Part shown: positions 32,774 to 41,745 of the stretch, piece by piece
How the letters are laid out: each line of letters starts with the position of its first letter
How positions within the stretch are numbered: the stretch's first letter is position 1
From: Pseudomonadota bacterium
GTDB taxonomy: Bacteria; Pseudomonadota; Alphaproteobacteria; Sphingomonadales; Sphingomonadaceae
Direction of reading: 5' to 3'
Length of the DNA: 62,315 nt
NCBI GenBank assembly: GCA_023417515.1
Contig: JAEZFL010000111.1
Coordinates: 1 to 62,315, forward strand
The notes under the pieces: model-generated
What the model was told of the DNA's origin: nothing
The model's input: only the letters and a program-made list of their open reading frames with translations
Database searches by the model: none
Position numbers and translations under genes: made by a program

Positions 32774-34597
32774 TCATTCCGGGGCGACGACCTTGGCCGG
32801 GTCCTTGGGAGCCGTGCCGACCGGCGGGACGATGCGGATGTGAAGCTCCTTGAGCTGCCTGGCGCTGACCTCGCTCGGCGCGTTCATCATCAGGTCCTCG
32901 GCGCGCTGGTTCATCGGGAACAGCACCACCTCGCGGATATTGGGCTCGTCGGCGAGCAGCATGACGATCCGGTCGATGCCCGGCGCCGAGCCACCGTGCG
33001 GCGGGGCGCCGAACTTGAACGCGTTGATCATCCCGGCGAAGTTCGTGTCGACGTCCTCACGCGTGTAGCCGGCGATCTCGAACGCCTTGTACATAATGTC
33101 CGGGCGGTGGTTGCGGATCGCGCCCGACGACAGCTCGACGCCGTTGCAGACGATGTCATATTGGTAGGCGAGGATATCCAGGGGGTCCTTGGTCTCCAGG
33201 GCCTCGAGCTCGCCTTGCGGCATCGAGAAGGGGTTGTGCGAGAAGTCGACCTTCTTCGCCTCCTCGTCATATTCGAACATCGGAAAGTCGACGATCCAGC
33301 AGAATTTGTAGGCGCCCTGCTCGATCAGCCCCAATTCCTCAGCCACGCGGGTGCGGGCGAGCCCGGCGAGCCTGGCTGCCTCCGATTCCTTGCCGGCGGC
33401 GAAGAAGATGCCGTCGTCCGGACCGAGGCCCAGTTCGGCGATCAGCTTGCGCATGCCCTCGTCGCCATGATTCTTGGCGATCGGGCCGCCCAGTTCGCCG
33501 CCCTTCTGGGTGACGTAGCCGAGGCCGGCGAAGCCTTCGCTGCGCGCCCATTCGTTCATGTCGTCGAAGAATTTGCGGCTCTTCTCGGCGGTGCCCGGCG
33601 CGGGAATGGCGCGGACGACGTTGCCGCCCTCGACCATCCTGGCGAACAGGCCGAAGCCCGAGCCGCGGAAATGATCGGTGACGTCGCGGATGATCAGCGG
33701 GTTCCTGAGGTCCGGCTTGTCGCTGCCATATTTCAGCATCGATTCCTTGTAGGGAATGCGCGGGAACTCGCCCGCCGGGGTCACCGACTTGCCGTTGGCG
33801 AACTCCTCGAACACGCCAGCCAGCACCGGCTCGATCGCGTTGAACACGTCCTCCTGCGTCACGAAGCTCATCTCGAAGTCGAGCTGGTAGAATTCGCCGG
33901 GGGAGCGGTCGGCGCGGGCGTCCTCGTCGCGGAAGCAGGGCGCGATCTGGAAATAGCGGTCGAAGCCCGCGACCATGATCAGCTGCTTGAACATCTGCGG
34001 CGCCTGCGGAAGCGCGTAGAACTTGCCCGGGTGGACCCGGCTCGGGACGAGATAGTCGCGCGCGCCCTCGGGGGAGGACGCGGTCAGGATCGGGGTCTGG
34101 AACTCGACGAAATCCTGCTCGATCATCCGCCGGCGGATCGAGCTGATCACCTGGCTCCTGAGCAGGATGTTGGCGTGCGGCCGTTCGCGGCGAAGGTCGA
34201 GATAGCGATATTTGAGCCGGATCTCCTCGGGATATTCCTGGTCGCCGAACACCGGCATCGGCAGTTCCTGGGCCGCCGACTGGACGGTGACATGGGTCGC
34301 GTGGATCTCGATCTCGCCGGTCGGGAGGTTCGGGTTGACCGCCGCCGAGTCGCGGGCGACGACCTTGCCCTCGACGGTGACCACCGATTCGGTGCGCACC
34401 GAATCGAGCGTCGCGAAGGCCGGGTCGCTCGTCTCCACCACGATCTGGGTGAGCCCGTAATGGTCGCGCAGGTCGACGAACAGCAGATTGCCGTGGTCGC
34501 GCTTGCGATGGACCCAGCCGGACAGCTTGACGTCCTGTCCGACATGATCGGCGCGGAGCTCGCCGCAACTATGGGTCCGGTACGCGTGCATCTTCAT
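32774..34597 (-). CDS. aspS: Aspartyl-tRNA synthetase
   Basis: 607 residues, bacterial-type AspRS: N-terminal OB anticodon-binding domain (HSCGELRADHVGQDVKLSGW), catalytic class II core (motif 2 FRDEDARADRSPGEFYQLDF), bacterial GAD insertion (about 300-430), and motif 3 GGSAPGIDRIVMLLADEPNI. It charges tRNA-Asp; many Alphaproteobacteria use a non-discriminating form that also charges tRNA-Asn, which cannot be judged here. ATG 34597 is the family start. It is divergent from rnd. Confidence 0.96.
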   Translation of the reverse strand: MKMHAYRTHSCGELRADHVGQDVKLSGWVHRKRDHGNLLFVDLRDHYGLTQIVVETSDPAFATLDSVRTESVVTVEGKVVARDSAAVNPNLPTGEIEIHATHVTVQSAAQELPMPVFGDQEYPEEIRLKYRYLDLRRERPHANILLRSQVISSIRRRMIEQDFVEFQTPILTASSPEGARDYLVPSRVHPGKFYALPQAPQMFKQLIMVAGFDRYFQIAPCFRDEDARADRSPGEFYQLDFEMSFVTQEDVFNAIEPVLAGVFEEFANGKSVTPAGEFPRIPYKESMLKYGSDKPDLRNPLIIRDVTDHFRGSGFGLFARMVEGGNVVRAIPAPGTAEKSRKFFDDMNEWARSEGFAGLGYVTQKGGELGGPIAKNHGDEGMRKLIAELGLGPDDGIFFAAGKESEAARLAGLARTRVAEELGLIEQGAYKFCWIVDFPMFEYDEEAKKVDFSHNPFSMPQGELEALETKDPLDILAYQYDIVCNGVELSSGAIRNHRPDIMYKAFEIAGYTREDVDTNFAGMINAFKFGAPPHGGSAPGIDRIVMLLADEPNIREVVLFPMNQRAEDLMMNAPSEVSARQLKELHIRIVPPVGTAPKDPAKVVAPE

Positions 34598-34718
34598 CGC
34601 CCTGTCAGCAGAATTTCGGTTGTGGGATCGGCGCTCCCCTACCCGCTCACAGGAATATGTCCAATCCTTGAGGGAGGCAGTTTCCAGCCGCGGCCAAGCT
34701 CCCTATGAGCGCGCGAAT

Positions 34719-35897
34719 ATGCGTATTCACCCGTTGATCACCACGACCGACGAGCTCATCGCCTTGTGCGAGCGGCTGGCGACCCACCCGTTCGTCACCG
34801 TCGACACCGAGTTCATGCGTGAGAACAGCTACTGGCCGGACCTGTGCCTGGTCCAGGTCGCGTCGCCCGAGGAGGCCGCGGCGATCGATCCCAAGTCCGC
34901 TGACCTCGATCTCACGCCGCTGCTCAACCTGTTCGTCAACAACGAGAATGTCCTCAAGGTCTTTCATGCCGGCGGCCAGGACATCGAGATCATCTTCAAC
35001 CTGACCGGAACCACCCCCCATCCCCTGTTCGACACGCAGATCGCGGCGATGGCGCTCGGGCTCGGCGAGCAGGTCGGCTACCAGAATCTGGTCGAGAGCC
35101 TGCTCGGCAAGCATCTCGACAAGGGTGCGCGCTTCACCGACTGGGCGCGGCGCCCGCTCGACGCGCGCCAGATCGATTATGCGATCGGCGACGTGACCCA
35201 CCTCGCGACCCTGTTCCCGAAGATGCTCGATCGCCTTCGCCGGACCGGTCGCGGCGAATGGCTCGACCAGGAAATGGAGCGGCTCGCCGATCCGGCCAAT
35301 TATCTCAACGACCCGGCGGAATCGTGGAAGCGGGTGAAGATCGCCAGCAAGAAGCCCGACGTGCTCGGCCGGCTGAAGGCGCTTGCGGCGTGGCGCGAGA
35401 TCGAGGCGCGCTCCAAGAACCTGCCGCGCGGCCGCATCATGAAGGACGAGACGCTGGCCGACATCGCCATGCATCCGCCGGCGAACCAGGAAGCTCTGGC
35501 CCGCGTGCGCGGCCTGTCGCCGGCCTGGAAAGCCAACGACATCGGCGTCCGGATGATGGACGCGCTCGATGCATCCCAGCCGCTCAGCGCCGCCGAGATG
35601 CCGGCGCGCGACGAGCGCGGCCCGGCGCTCGGCAAGGAAGGCGCGCTGGTCGCCGATCTCCTCAAGCTGCTGCTCAAGATCCGCGCGCGCGAAAGCAACG
35701 TCGCGGCGCGGCTGGTGGCGCGCTCGGAGGAGCTGGAACAGCTCGCCGCCGGCAAGCGTAATGGTCTTGCCATCCTCCAGGGCTGGCGGTTCGAGGAGTT
35801 CGGCCGCGACGCGCTGGACCTGGTCGAGGGGCGGCTTGCCTTCGCGGTCAGACGCGGCAAGCTGGTGATGACGCGAACGGAGGAACGTGATGCGTAA
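34719..35897 (+). CDS. rnd: Ribonuclease D
   Basis: 392 residues from ATG 34719 (RIHPLITTTDELIALCERLA). The DEDD exonuclease motifs are visible: VDTEFMRENSYWP, HAGGQDIEI and the YAIGDVTHL motif III. A C-terminal HRDC domain follows (AWREIEARSKNLPRGRIMKD, ETLADIAMHPPANQEALARV). It is a 3'-5' exonuclease that trims tRNA and other stable RNA. Upstream in-frame residues to 34620 lack conservation. Its 3' end overlaps the next gene by 8 bases. Confidence 0.95.
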   Translation: MRIHPLITTTDELIALCERLATHPFVTVDTEFMRENSYWPDLCLVQVASPEEAAAIDPKSADLDLTPLLNLFVNNENVLKVFHAGGQDIEIIFNLTGTTPHPLFDTQIAAMALGLGEQVGYQNLVESLLGKHLDKGARFTDWARRPLDARQIDYAIGDVTHLATLFPKMLDRLRRTGRGEWLDQEMERLADPANYLNDPAESWKRVKIASKKPDVLGRLKALAAWREIEARSKNLPRGRIMKDETLADIAMHPPANQEALARVRGLSPAWKANDIGVRMMDALDASQPLSAAEMPARDERGPALGKEGALVADLLKLLLKIRARESNVAARLVARSEELEQLAAGKRNGLAILQGWRFEEFGRDALDLVEGRLAFAVRRGKLVMTRTEERDA

Positions 35898-36183
35898 CCT
35901 GGTAGCGGCCTTCGCCCTGTTGGCGGCGGCCGGATGCGAGACGGTCAATGACGACATCCCGGCGAACGACGATCCCCGCTACGCCTGCACCATCGCCAAT
36001 CTCGGCGGCCTGGTCGGCCAGCCGGCGACCCAGCGGCTCGGCACCGAGGCGCTGCGCATCTCCAACAGCCGGACGATCCGCTGGATCCGCCCCGGCGACG
36101 CGGTGACGATGGATTACCGCCTCGACCGGCTCAACATCATGCTCGACGAATCCAACACGGTGACCGGCTTCAACTGCGGCTAG
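35890..36183 (+). CDS. I78-type peptidase inhibitor family lipoprotein
   Basis: 97 residues from ATG 35890 (a GTG lies just before it). The lipoprotein signal MRNLVAAFALLAAAGC contains lipobox AAGC. The mature part resembles the Inhibitor I78 family (LGGLVGQPATQRLGTEALRI, then NIMLDESNTVTGFNCG), whose members include elastase inhibitors. It overlaps rnd by 8 bases and the convergent ppx by 4, so the locus is very compact. Its target, if any, is unknown. Confidence 0.8.
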   Translation: MRNLVAAFALLAAAGCETVNDDIPANDDPRYACTIANLGGLVGQPATQRLGTEALRISNSRTIRWIRPGDAVTMDYRLDRLNIMLDESNTVTGFNCG

Positions 36184-37637
36184 ACGATCAGCGCGCGCGG
36201 CTTCTTGTCGAGCGACACGGCCAGGGCCTTCAGGCGCCGCTCGACCACTTCTCCGAAGAGCGCCGAATCATGGGACGGCAGGCGAAGCACGAGCTCCTCG
36301 CCTTCGATCCGCAATGAGCTGTCGCGCAGCGGCGCCTCGACCCCGGCGCTGAGGCGCTGCGCGAGCCGCATCGCGAGCCCCCATTGGCGGGCGCGCTTGA
36401 GGGCGCCTTCCCGGCACAGGCCCGCCATTGCCGGGTAGGGGAAGCCGTTGCCGCCGAAATTGGCGAAGAGCGCCTGCGCGAGCATGACACGCCCCGGCGC
36501 GTCGATCGCGACCCAGTCGCCGTGAAGCGCCATGTCGATTCCGCGCTCGGCGCGGAAATCGGGATGCGCCGCCCAGGCGATGTCGGAGAGAAGGCAGGCC
36601 GCGAGGCGAATTCGCGCCGCCGCGGGCGTGTCATCGAAGATCGGTCTGATCCAGCGGTCGAGGCGCGCGCCATGCTGCGGGAAGCGGCCATGCTCCTCCC
36701 CCGCTTCGCGGGCCTCCTCGATCAGCGGGTCGAGCTTGCGCGTTTCCTCGTCGAGATCGTCGTAGAGCAGCCCCTCGCGGACGCCGAAGGACGAGGATAC
36801 CAGAAGGCTCGGCCGCAACACCTCGACCACCGCGCGAAGGAGCAGGTTGGCGTGCGGGAGGATCGGCACCCGGGCCGCGGTGATCCCGCTCTGCTTGGCG
36901 GCTCGGGCTTCGAGGCGGGAGAGGTAGCGCTGAAGGGCTTTCGGCCGGCCGGGATTCATCTCGTGCTGGTGGATCACCGGCAGCGGATGATCCGTCAGCG
37001 TGAGATCGAGCCGGGCAAGCGCGCGCCACGACCCGCCGACCAGATAGAAGGGCCGGCCCTCGGCCGACTCGCAGAAGTCGGTCTTTTCGAGGACCCGGCA
37101 GATTCGGCGAAGCAGCGTCGTATCGGGCTTTTCGCGCATCGCGACGAGGCGGAGCACGCCGAGCGGCAGCGACGTTCGGCGCCGCACCTTGCCCTCGCCG
37201 ATATCGACCAGCTCGAGGCTTCCGCCGCCGAGGTCGCCGACGATTCCGTCCGCCTCGGGCGCGCCCGAAATGACACCGAGGCCGGCGAGGCGTGCCTCCT
37301 CCTCGCCGGACAGGACGAGCGGATCGAAGCCGATCCGGCGCACCTCGTCGAGAAACGCAGCGCCGTTCGCCGCTTCGCGCACCGCCGCCGTGGCGAAGAC
37401 GCGGGTGCGGACGGCGCCCATATTCTCGACGATGATCCGGAAGCGCGCGATCGCGGCGAGCGCCCGCTTCTGCGCTTCGCCGGACAGGTTGCCGGTCTCG
37501 TCGATGTTGCGGCCGAGCCCCGCCATCACCTTCTCGTTGAACAAGGTGGAAGGCGCTCGGGTGGGACCGGAATAGACGACGAGGCGAACGGAGTTCGACC
37601 CGATGTCGATGGTCGCGACCGGTTTGCGTGCCGTCAT
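36180..37637 (-). CDS. ppx: Exopolyphosphatase / guanosine pentaphosphate phosphohydrolase family
   Basis: 485 residues of the Ppx/GppA family: N-terminal ASKHA motif ATIDIGSNSVRLVVY, the catalytic Glu region FATAAVREAANG, second phosphate loop GDLGGGSLELV, and a C-terminal HD-like helical region (AACLLSDIAWAAHPDFRAER). It removes phosphate from polyphosphate ends and possibly pppGpp. It follows ppk1 by 6 bases on the same strand, so the synthetic and degradative enzymes are co-transcribed. The family assignment is strong; PPX versus GppA specificity is inferred from the ppk1 linkage. Confidence 0.92.
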   Translation of the reverse strand: MTARKPVATIDIGSNSVRLVVYSGPTRAPSTLFNEKVMAGLGRNIDETGNLSGEAQKRALAAIARFRIIVENMGAVRTRVFATAAVREAANGAAFLDEVRRIGFDPLVLSGEEEARLAGLGVISGAPEADGIVGDLGGGSLELVDIGEGKVRRRTSLPLGVLRLVAMREKPDTTLLRRICRVLEKTDFCESAEGRPFYLVGGSWRALARLDLTLTDHPLPVIHQHEMNPGRPKALQRYLSRLEARAAKQSGITAARVPILPHANLLLRAVVEVLRPSLLVSSSFGVREGLLYDDLDEETRKLDPLIEEAREAGEEHGRFPQHGARLDRWIRPIFDDTPAAARIRLAACLLSDIAWAAHPDFRAERGIDMALHGDWVAIDAPGRVMLAQALFANFGGNGFPYPAMAGLCREGALKRARQWGLAMRLAQRLSAGVEAPLRDSSLRIEGEELVLRLPSHDSALFGEVVERRLKALAVSLDKKPRALIV

Positions 37638-37643
37638 GCCGAA

Positions 37644-39821
37644 TCAGGCGCCGCGCGAAAGCTGGAGCTTCTGGGGGCCCTTGCCCCCCGTCCTGAGCGC
37701 GGCGCCGCGGCCCGAGAGCGACGGGTTGGTCATGAAATAATGGTGCAGGTTGAACGGCTTCTCGCCGCGGCCGGGTTTGACGCGCGTATAGGTCCCGTCG
37801 CTGTTGAGGCGCCAGCTCTGCTCGTTGTCGATGATGTTGGCGACCATCACCTGGTCCAGCACCTGCCGTTCCACGGTCGCGTTCTCCAGTGGGGCTGCAT
37901 ATTCGACGCGGCGGTCGAAGTTGCGCGGCATCCAGTCGGCCGAGCTGATATAGACCTTGGCCTTGCGGTTGGGCAGGGCCTCGCCATTGCCGAAGCACCA
38001 GATGCGGCTGTGCTCCAGGAATCGGCCGACGATCGACTTGACCCTGATATTCTCGGAAATGCCGGGCAGCCCGGGCCGAAGGCAACAGATGCCGCGGACG
38101 ATCAGCTCGATCTCCACCCCTGCCCGGCTTGCCTCATAGAGCTTGCCGATGATCTGGGAGTCGACGAGCGAGTTCATCTTCGCCCAGATCGCGCCCGGCT
38201 TGCCGGCCTTCGCGTTGCGGATCTCGCGGTCGATCAGCGCGGTGACGTCCTTGCGCAGCCGCTGCGGCGACATCGACAGAAGCTCGAGCTCCTGCGGCTC
38301 GATATAGCCGGTGATGTAGTTGAAGATGTGCGCGACGTCGCGGCCGACACGCGGGTCCGCGGTGAAATAGCTGAGGTCGGTGTAGATGCGCGCGGTCACC
38401 GGGTGGTAATTGCCGGTGCCGAGATGGCAGTAGCTGCGATGCCCGCCCTCCTCGCGGCGCACCACGAGCGACATCTTGGCGTGGGTCTTCCACTCGATGA
38501 AGCCGTAGACGACCTGGACTCCGGCGCGCTCCAGCGCGTTGGCCCAGAGCAGGTTCTGCTCCTCGTCGAAGCGGGCCTTCAGCTCGACCACCGCGGTCAC
38601 CGACTTTCCCGCCTCGGCGGCGTCGATGAGGGCACGGATGACCGCCGACTGCTTGCCGGCGCGATACAGCGTCTGCTTGATCGCGACGACGTCCGGGTCC
38701 TCCGCGGCCTGGCGGAGGAAGGCGACGACGACGTCGAAGCTCTCATAAGGGTGGTGGACGATGATGTCCTTGGCCTTGATCGCCGCGAAGCAATCGCCGC
38801 CGAACTCGCGGATCCGCTCCGGGAAACGCGCCGTGAAGGGCGTGAACTTGAGGTCGGGCCGGTCGGCGTCGACCAGCAATTCGAGATCGCTGACGCCGAG
38901 GAAGCCGGTCGATTCGTAGATCAGGGCCTCGGTCGCGTTGAGGCCGTCGCGGACCATCTCGGTGAGGTTGTCGGGCATGTCGGCGCCGAGCTCGAGCCGG
39001 ATGACCCGGCCGCGGCGGCGGCGCTTGATCGCCGTTCGGAAGAAGCGGACGAGGTCCTCGGCTTCCTCCTCGACCTCGATGTCGCTGTCGCGGATGATCC
39101 GGAAGGCGCCGCCGCCGAGCAGGGTGTAGCCCGGAAACAATGTGCCGATCTGCCGGCGGATCAGGGACTCGATCGCGACATAGCGGTCGCCCTCGCCGGG
39201 AAGCCGGATGAAGCGCGGCAAGGTCGCCGGCACCATCAGCAATTCCTGGATCGGCTCGCCGCCCGCCATGCGCTGCAGGTCGAGGATCAGCGAGAAGCCC
39301 GTATTGGGGATGAACGGGAACGGATGGGCCGGGTCGATCGCCTGGGGCGTGATCACCGGATAGACCTGCTCGGCGAAATAGGAATCGAGCCAGGCCCCCT
39401 CCTCGGCGCCGATCTCGTCCGGCGAAAGCACGACGACGTCCGCCTCGCGCAGCAGGAGCTTGAGGGTCGACCACACCTCCTGCTGCGCGGCGGTCAGCGC
39501 ATCCGCCTCGCGGGCGATGGCGACGAGCTGCTGCGAGGGCGTCAGGCCGTCGTCGGAGCGCTCCTCGACCCCTTCGAGCTGCTGGCCCTTGAGCCCGGCG
39601 ACTCGGACCATGAAGAATTCGTCGAGATTGTTGCCCGAGATGGACAGGAAGCGAAGCCGCTCGAGCAGCGGGTGAGCCTCGTTGGTCGCCTCCTCGAGCA
39701 CCCGCCGGTTGAAGGCGAGCCAGGACAATTCGCGGTTGAAATAGAGCGAGGGCGGCGCTGCCGGAGCGGCCGCGGGCGGCGACACGTCGAGGGCAGCGGG
39801 CGCCGAAGCCGGATTGTCCAT
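37644..39821 (-). CDS. ppk1: Polyphosphate kinase 1
   Basis: 725 residues from ATG 39821 (DNPASAPAALDVSPPAAAPA then LYFNRELSWLAFNRRVLEEA); a longer frame to 40151 reads through the start of hdaA and is not used. PPK1 makes polyphosphate from ATP. Visible are the N domain (FNRELSWLAFN), head domain (PQAIDPAHPFPFIPN), and the two PLD-like catalytic domains with YCHLGTGNYHPVTARIYTDL, which holds the phospho-accepting histidine. The Ala/Pro-rich first about 25 residues are an extension. hdaA lies 20 bases upstream and ppx 6 downstream. Confidence 0.96.
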   Translation of the reverse strand: MDNPASAPAALDVSPPAAAPAAPPSLYFNRELSWLAFNRRVLEEATNEAHPLLERLRFLSISGNNLDEFFMVRVAGLKGQQLEGVEERSDDGLTPSQQLVAIAREADALTAAQQEVWSTLKLLLREADVVVLSPDEIGAEEGAWLDSYFAEQVYPVITPQAIDPAHPFPFIPNTGFSLILDLQRMAGGEPIQELLMVPATLPRFIRLPGEGDRYVAIESLIRRQIGTLFPGYTLLGGGAFRIIRDSDIEVEEEAEDLVRFFRTAIKRRRRGRVIRLELGADMPDNLTEMVRDGLNATEALIYESTGFLGVSDLELLVDADRPDLKFTPFTARFPERIREFGGDCFAAIKAKDIIVHHPYESFDVVVAFLRQAAEDPDVVAIKQTLYRAGKQSAVIRALIDAAEAGKSVTAVVELKARFDEEQNLLWANALERAGVQVVYGFIEWKTHAKMSLVVRREEGGHRSYCHLGTGNYHPVTARIYTDLSYFTADPRVGRDVAHIFNYITGYIEPQELELLSMSPQRLRKDVTALIDREIRNAKAGKPGAIWAKMNSLVDSQIIGKLYEASRAGVEIELIVRGICCLRPGLPGISENIRVKSIVGRFLEHSRIWCFGNGEALPNRKAKVYISSADWMPRNFDRRVEYAAPLENATVERQVLDQVMVANIIDNEQSWRLNSDGTYTRVKPGRGEKPFNLHHYFMTNPSLSGRGAALRTGGKGPQKLQLSRGA

Positions 39822-39841
39822 GCTGGCCTTCCTGGTCCCTC

Positions 39842-40468
39842 TCAAGCCCGCCGCGCAGCGCGTCGGATCAGCCCGGCGCCGGCCAGGGCGTTGCGCGCGG
39901 CGGCGAGCGTCATCCGCTTGCGATGCGCAAGGATGTCGCGGTCGAGCGTGTCGACCACATTCTGAAGCGCGACATAGCTTCTCTCGATCCGAGGCACCAG
40001 AAAATCGGCGAGCCCGTCGGGCGCAGCGATGCCGCGGTCGGCGAGGAGCTTGACGAGAAGCTCGGCCAGCAAGGCGTCGTCCGGCTCGGCGATCTCCACC
40101 TGCGGCGTCGCGGCAAGGCGCGAGCGAAGGTCGGGAAGCTGGATCTCCCAACCCGGCGGCGGCCGGTCGCCGATCATCAGCAACGGCCGCCGGGTCGCCT
40201 GAGCGTCGTTCCAGGCGTGGAACAGCGCTTCCTCATCGTGATCCTCGACCCGGTCGAACACCCGCCCGCGCGTGTGCCTCGCGAAAATGCGTCCGAGCAG
40301 CGAGCGGCCCGACTTGCGCGGCCCGGTGAGCAGGGTCGCCATCACCGGCCAGTGCGACCAGCGGGTGAGGTGGATGAACGCGTTGCGGTTGGCGTCGCCG
40401 ACCAGGAAATCCTCGTCGCGGTCCGCCACCGGCCATTCGAAAGGCAGCGCGATCTGGTCCCGCTGCAC
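39842..40468 (-). CDS. hdaA: HdaA-type DnaA-related regulator
   Basis: 208 residues. A sliding-clamp binding peptide is at the very N-terminus (QIALPF, residues 5-10). The DnaA-like AAA+ fold follows with a degenerate P-loop (LLTGPRKSGRSLL) and RPLLMIGDRPPPGWEIQLPD, LRSRLAATPQVEI as in Hda. The C-terminus (PRIERSYVALQNVVDTLDRD) ends without a DnaA DNA-binding domain. HdaA works with the clamp to convert DnaA-ATP to DnaA-ADP and limit initiation. It is tightly linked to the secreted unknown upstream and ppk1 downstream, an arrangement common in Alphaproteobacteria. Confidence 0.9.
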   Translation of the reverse strand: MQRDQIALPFEWPVADRDEDFLVGDANRNAFIHLTRWSHWPVMATLLTGPRKSGRSLLGRIFARHTRGRVFDRVEDHDEEALFHAWNDAQATRRPLLMIGDRPPPGWEIQLPDLRSRLAATPQVEIAEPDDALLAELLVKLLADRGIAAPDGLADFLVPRIERSYVALQNVVDTLDRDILAHRKRMTLAAARNALAGAGLIRRAARRA

Positions 40469-40474
40469 GGCCGC

Positions 40475-41590
40475 TCAGCCCCCTCTCGGCCCCGGCGTCG
40501 GAGCCGGCGGGACCGGAGTCGGCGTGGGCGCAGGGGGCGGAGTCGGGGTCGGCTGCGCCGGCGGAAGCAGGTTGGTCGGCCCGTTGGGACTCTGGGTGAC
40601 CGGAAGCTCCTGCGCAGGAATCTCGGCAAGCCCGGACTGCTCCTCGCGAATCTCGCCCTCGGGCAGTTGCGGCGGCGGCGGCGGCAGGAAGGCGGCCGGA
40701 GTCACCAGGGTCGGGTCGGGCCGAAGCATGCCGGCATTGAACGCCTGGATGTAGAGCTGGTCGAGCCGGCGCACGCCGTCGGCGAGCATCGCCGGAATCT
40801 GTCCGGCATTCTCGGCGCGAAGCTCGAAGCTTCCGATCGTCTGCGCGTCCGGGCCGATCTTGGCGGTGAAGCGCGCGACTGCCGGGCCGCCCGGATAGAG
40901 TCGGCGCAGCTGAACCTCGGGGATGACGATGTCGGCGGCGCCATATTGGTCGAGCAACGCCCGCCACCAGCCGCGGCTTCGGCGGCCGGTCTGGGCGGCG
41001 TTGAGCAGCAGCGCGTCGGGGCCGTTGCCGACCGGGCGGACATAGTCGACGGCGCTCCCCGCGGTGCGGAACTGCGCCCAGGCATTCTGCCAGGGATTGC
41101 GGAACTCGAGCGAATAAGCGGTCGAGCCGGTGCGCATCACCGGGATGACCAGCATCGGCGCCGAGCGCCGGATCTCGCCGCTGAGGCCGAGCATCGCGCC
41201 GGTTCGGGCGCGGTCGAACAGCAGGCCCAATCGCGCCACGTAGCGCCGCGGGCCGATCTGCTCCTCCTCGACGACGATTCCGGAGACGATGTCGTTGAGC
41301 ACCGAATCGCTGAGGTTCGGCGCCTGGTTCTCCGGGCGTCCGGTGCTGCGCGCCCACAATTTGCGCCAGCCGAGCCGCTGGGCGATGCGCCAGCCGGCGA
41401 GCCGAGCGGCGTTGGCATCGTCGCCGCCGACGTCGACCTGGATTCCGTCGACCTCGAGATTGGAGATGCTGTCGATCGGCGGGATGCCGCGGTCGGCGCC
41501 TTCGAGCTGCGCATAGACGAGGCCGCCGCCGCCGAGCGCGAAAGCCGTGGCGGTCGAAACGAGGAGGAGAGTGCGGAGGTTACGCGTCAC
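40475..41590 (-). CDS. Secreted protein of unknown function, DUF2066-like, Pro-rich tail
   Basis: 371 residues from GTG 41590 (TRNLRTLLLVSTATAFALGG), which supplies a signal sequence; an earlier start at 41662 lies in a repeat. The body (about 35-275) has no motif I can name with confidence, but its layout (a VDVGGDDANAARLAGWRIAQ segment then mixed alpha/beta) recalls DUF2066 proteins encoded before hda-type genes in other Proteobacteria. The last about 70 residues are Pro/Thr/Gln-rich with PTPTPPPAPTPTP-like repeats, likely disordered. It ends 6 bases before hdaA, so the two are co-transcribed. Confidence 0.75.
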   Translation of the reverse strand: MTRNLRTLLLVSTATAFALGGGGLVYAQLEGADRGIPPIDSISNLEVDGIQVDVGGDDANAARLAGWRIAQRLGWRKLWARSTGRPENQAPNLSDSVLNDIVSGIVVEEEQIGPRRYVARLGLLFDRARTGAMLGLSGEIRRSAPMLVIPVMRTGSTAYSLEFRNPWQNAWAQFRTAGSAVDYVRPVGNGPDALLLNAAQTGRRSRGWWRALLDQYGAADIVIPEVQLRRLYPGGPAVARFTAKIGPDAQTIGSFELRAENAGQIPAMLADGVRRLDQLYIQAFNAGMLRPDPTLVTPAAFLPPPPPQLPEGEIREEQSGLAEIPAQELPVTQSPNGPTNLLPPAQPTPTPPPAPTPTPVPPAPTPGPRGG

Positions 41591-41637
41591 GCGGGTCTTT
41601 TGGCGAACGGTGCACTGAAAACCAAGCGCCCATTTTT

Positions 41638-41734
41638 CGTCATGCCGGACTTGATCCGGCATCGACCTTTCTCCACCGCCAACAGGAAGGTGGACCCCGG
41701 ATCATCCCGGACTTGATCCGGAGCGGGGGCGACG
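41638..41734. repeat. Family A repeat, rearranged, upstream of purM
   Basis: An ATGCCGG half faces a CCCCGG half that is itself interrupted: ACCCCGGATC is followed directly by a second, imperfect half CCCGGACTTGATCCGG. It ends just before the AAGGAG Shine-Dalgarno of purM. Confidence 0.75.
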
Positions 41735-41745
41735 AAGGAGTGACG

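Noticed and set aside
36384..39965. Open frame of 1193 codons antisense to ppx and ppk1
   Set aside because: Low-complexity composition (A, R, E, D, G) and complete overlap with two recognised enzymes.
39822..40151. A 110-residue N-terminal extension of ppk1
   Set aside because: It overlaps hdaA out of frame and is Arg-rich; ATG 39821 gives a proper PPK1 start.
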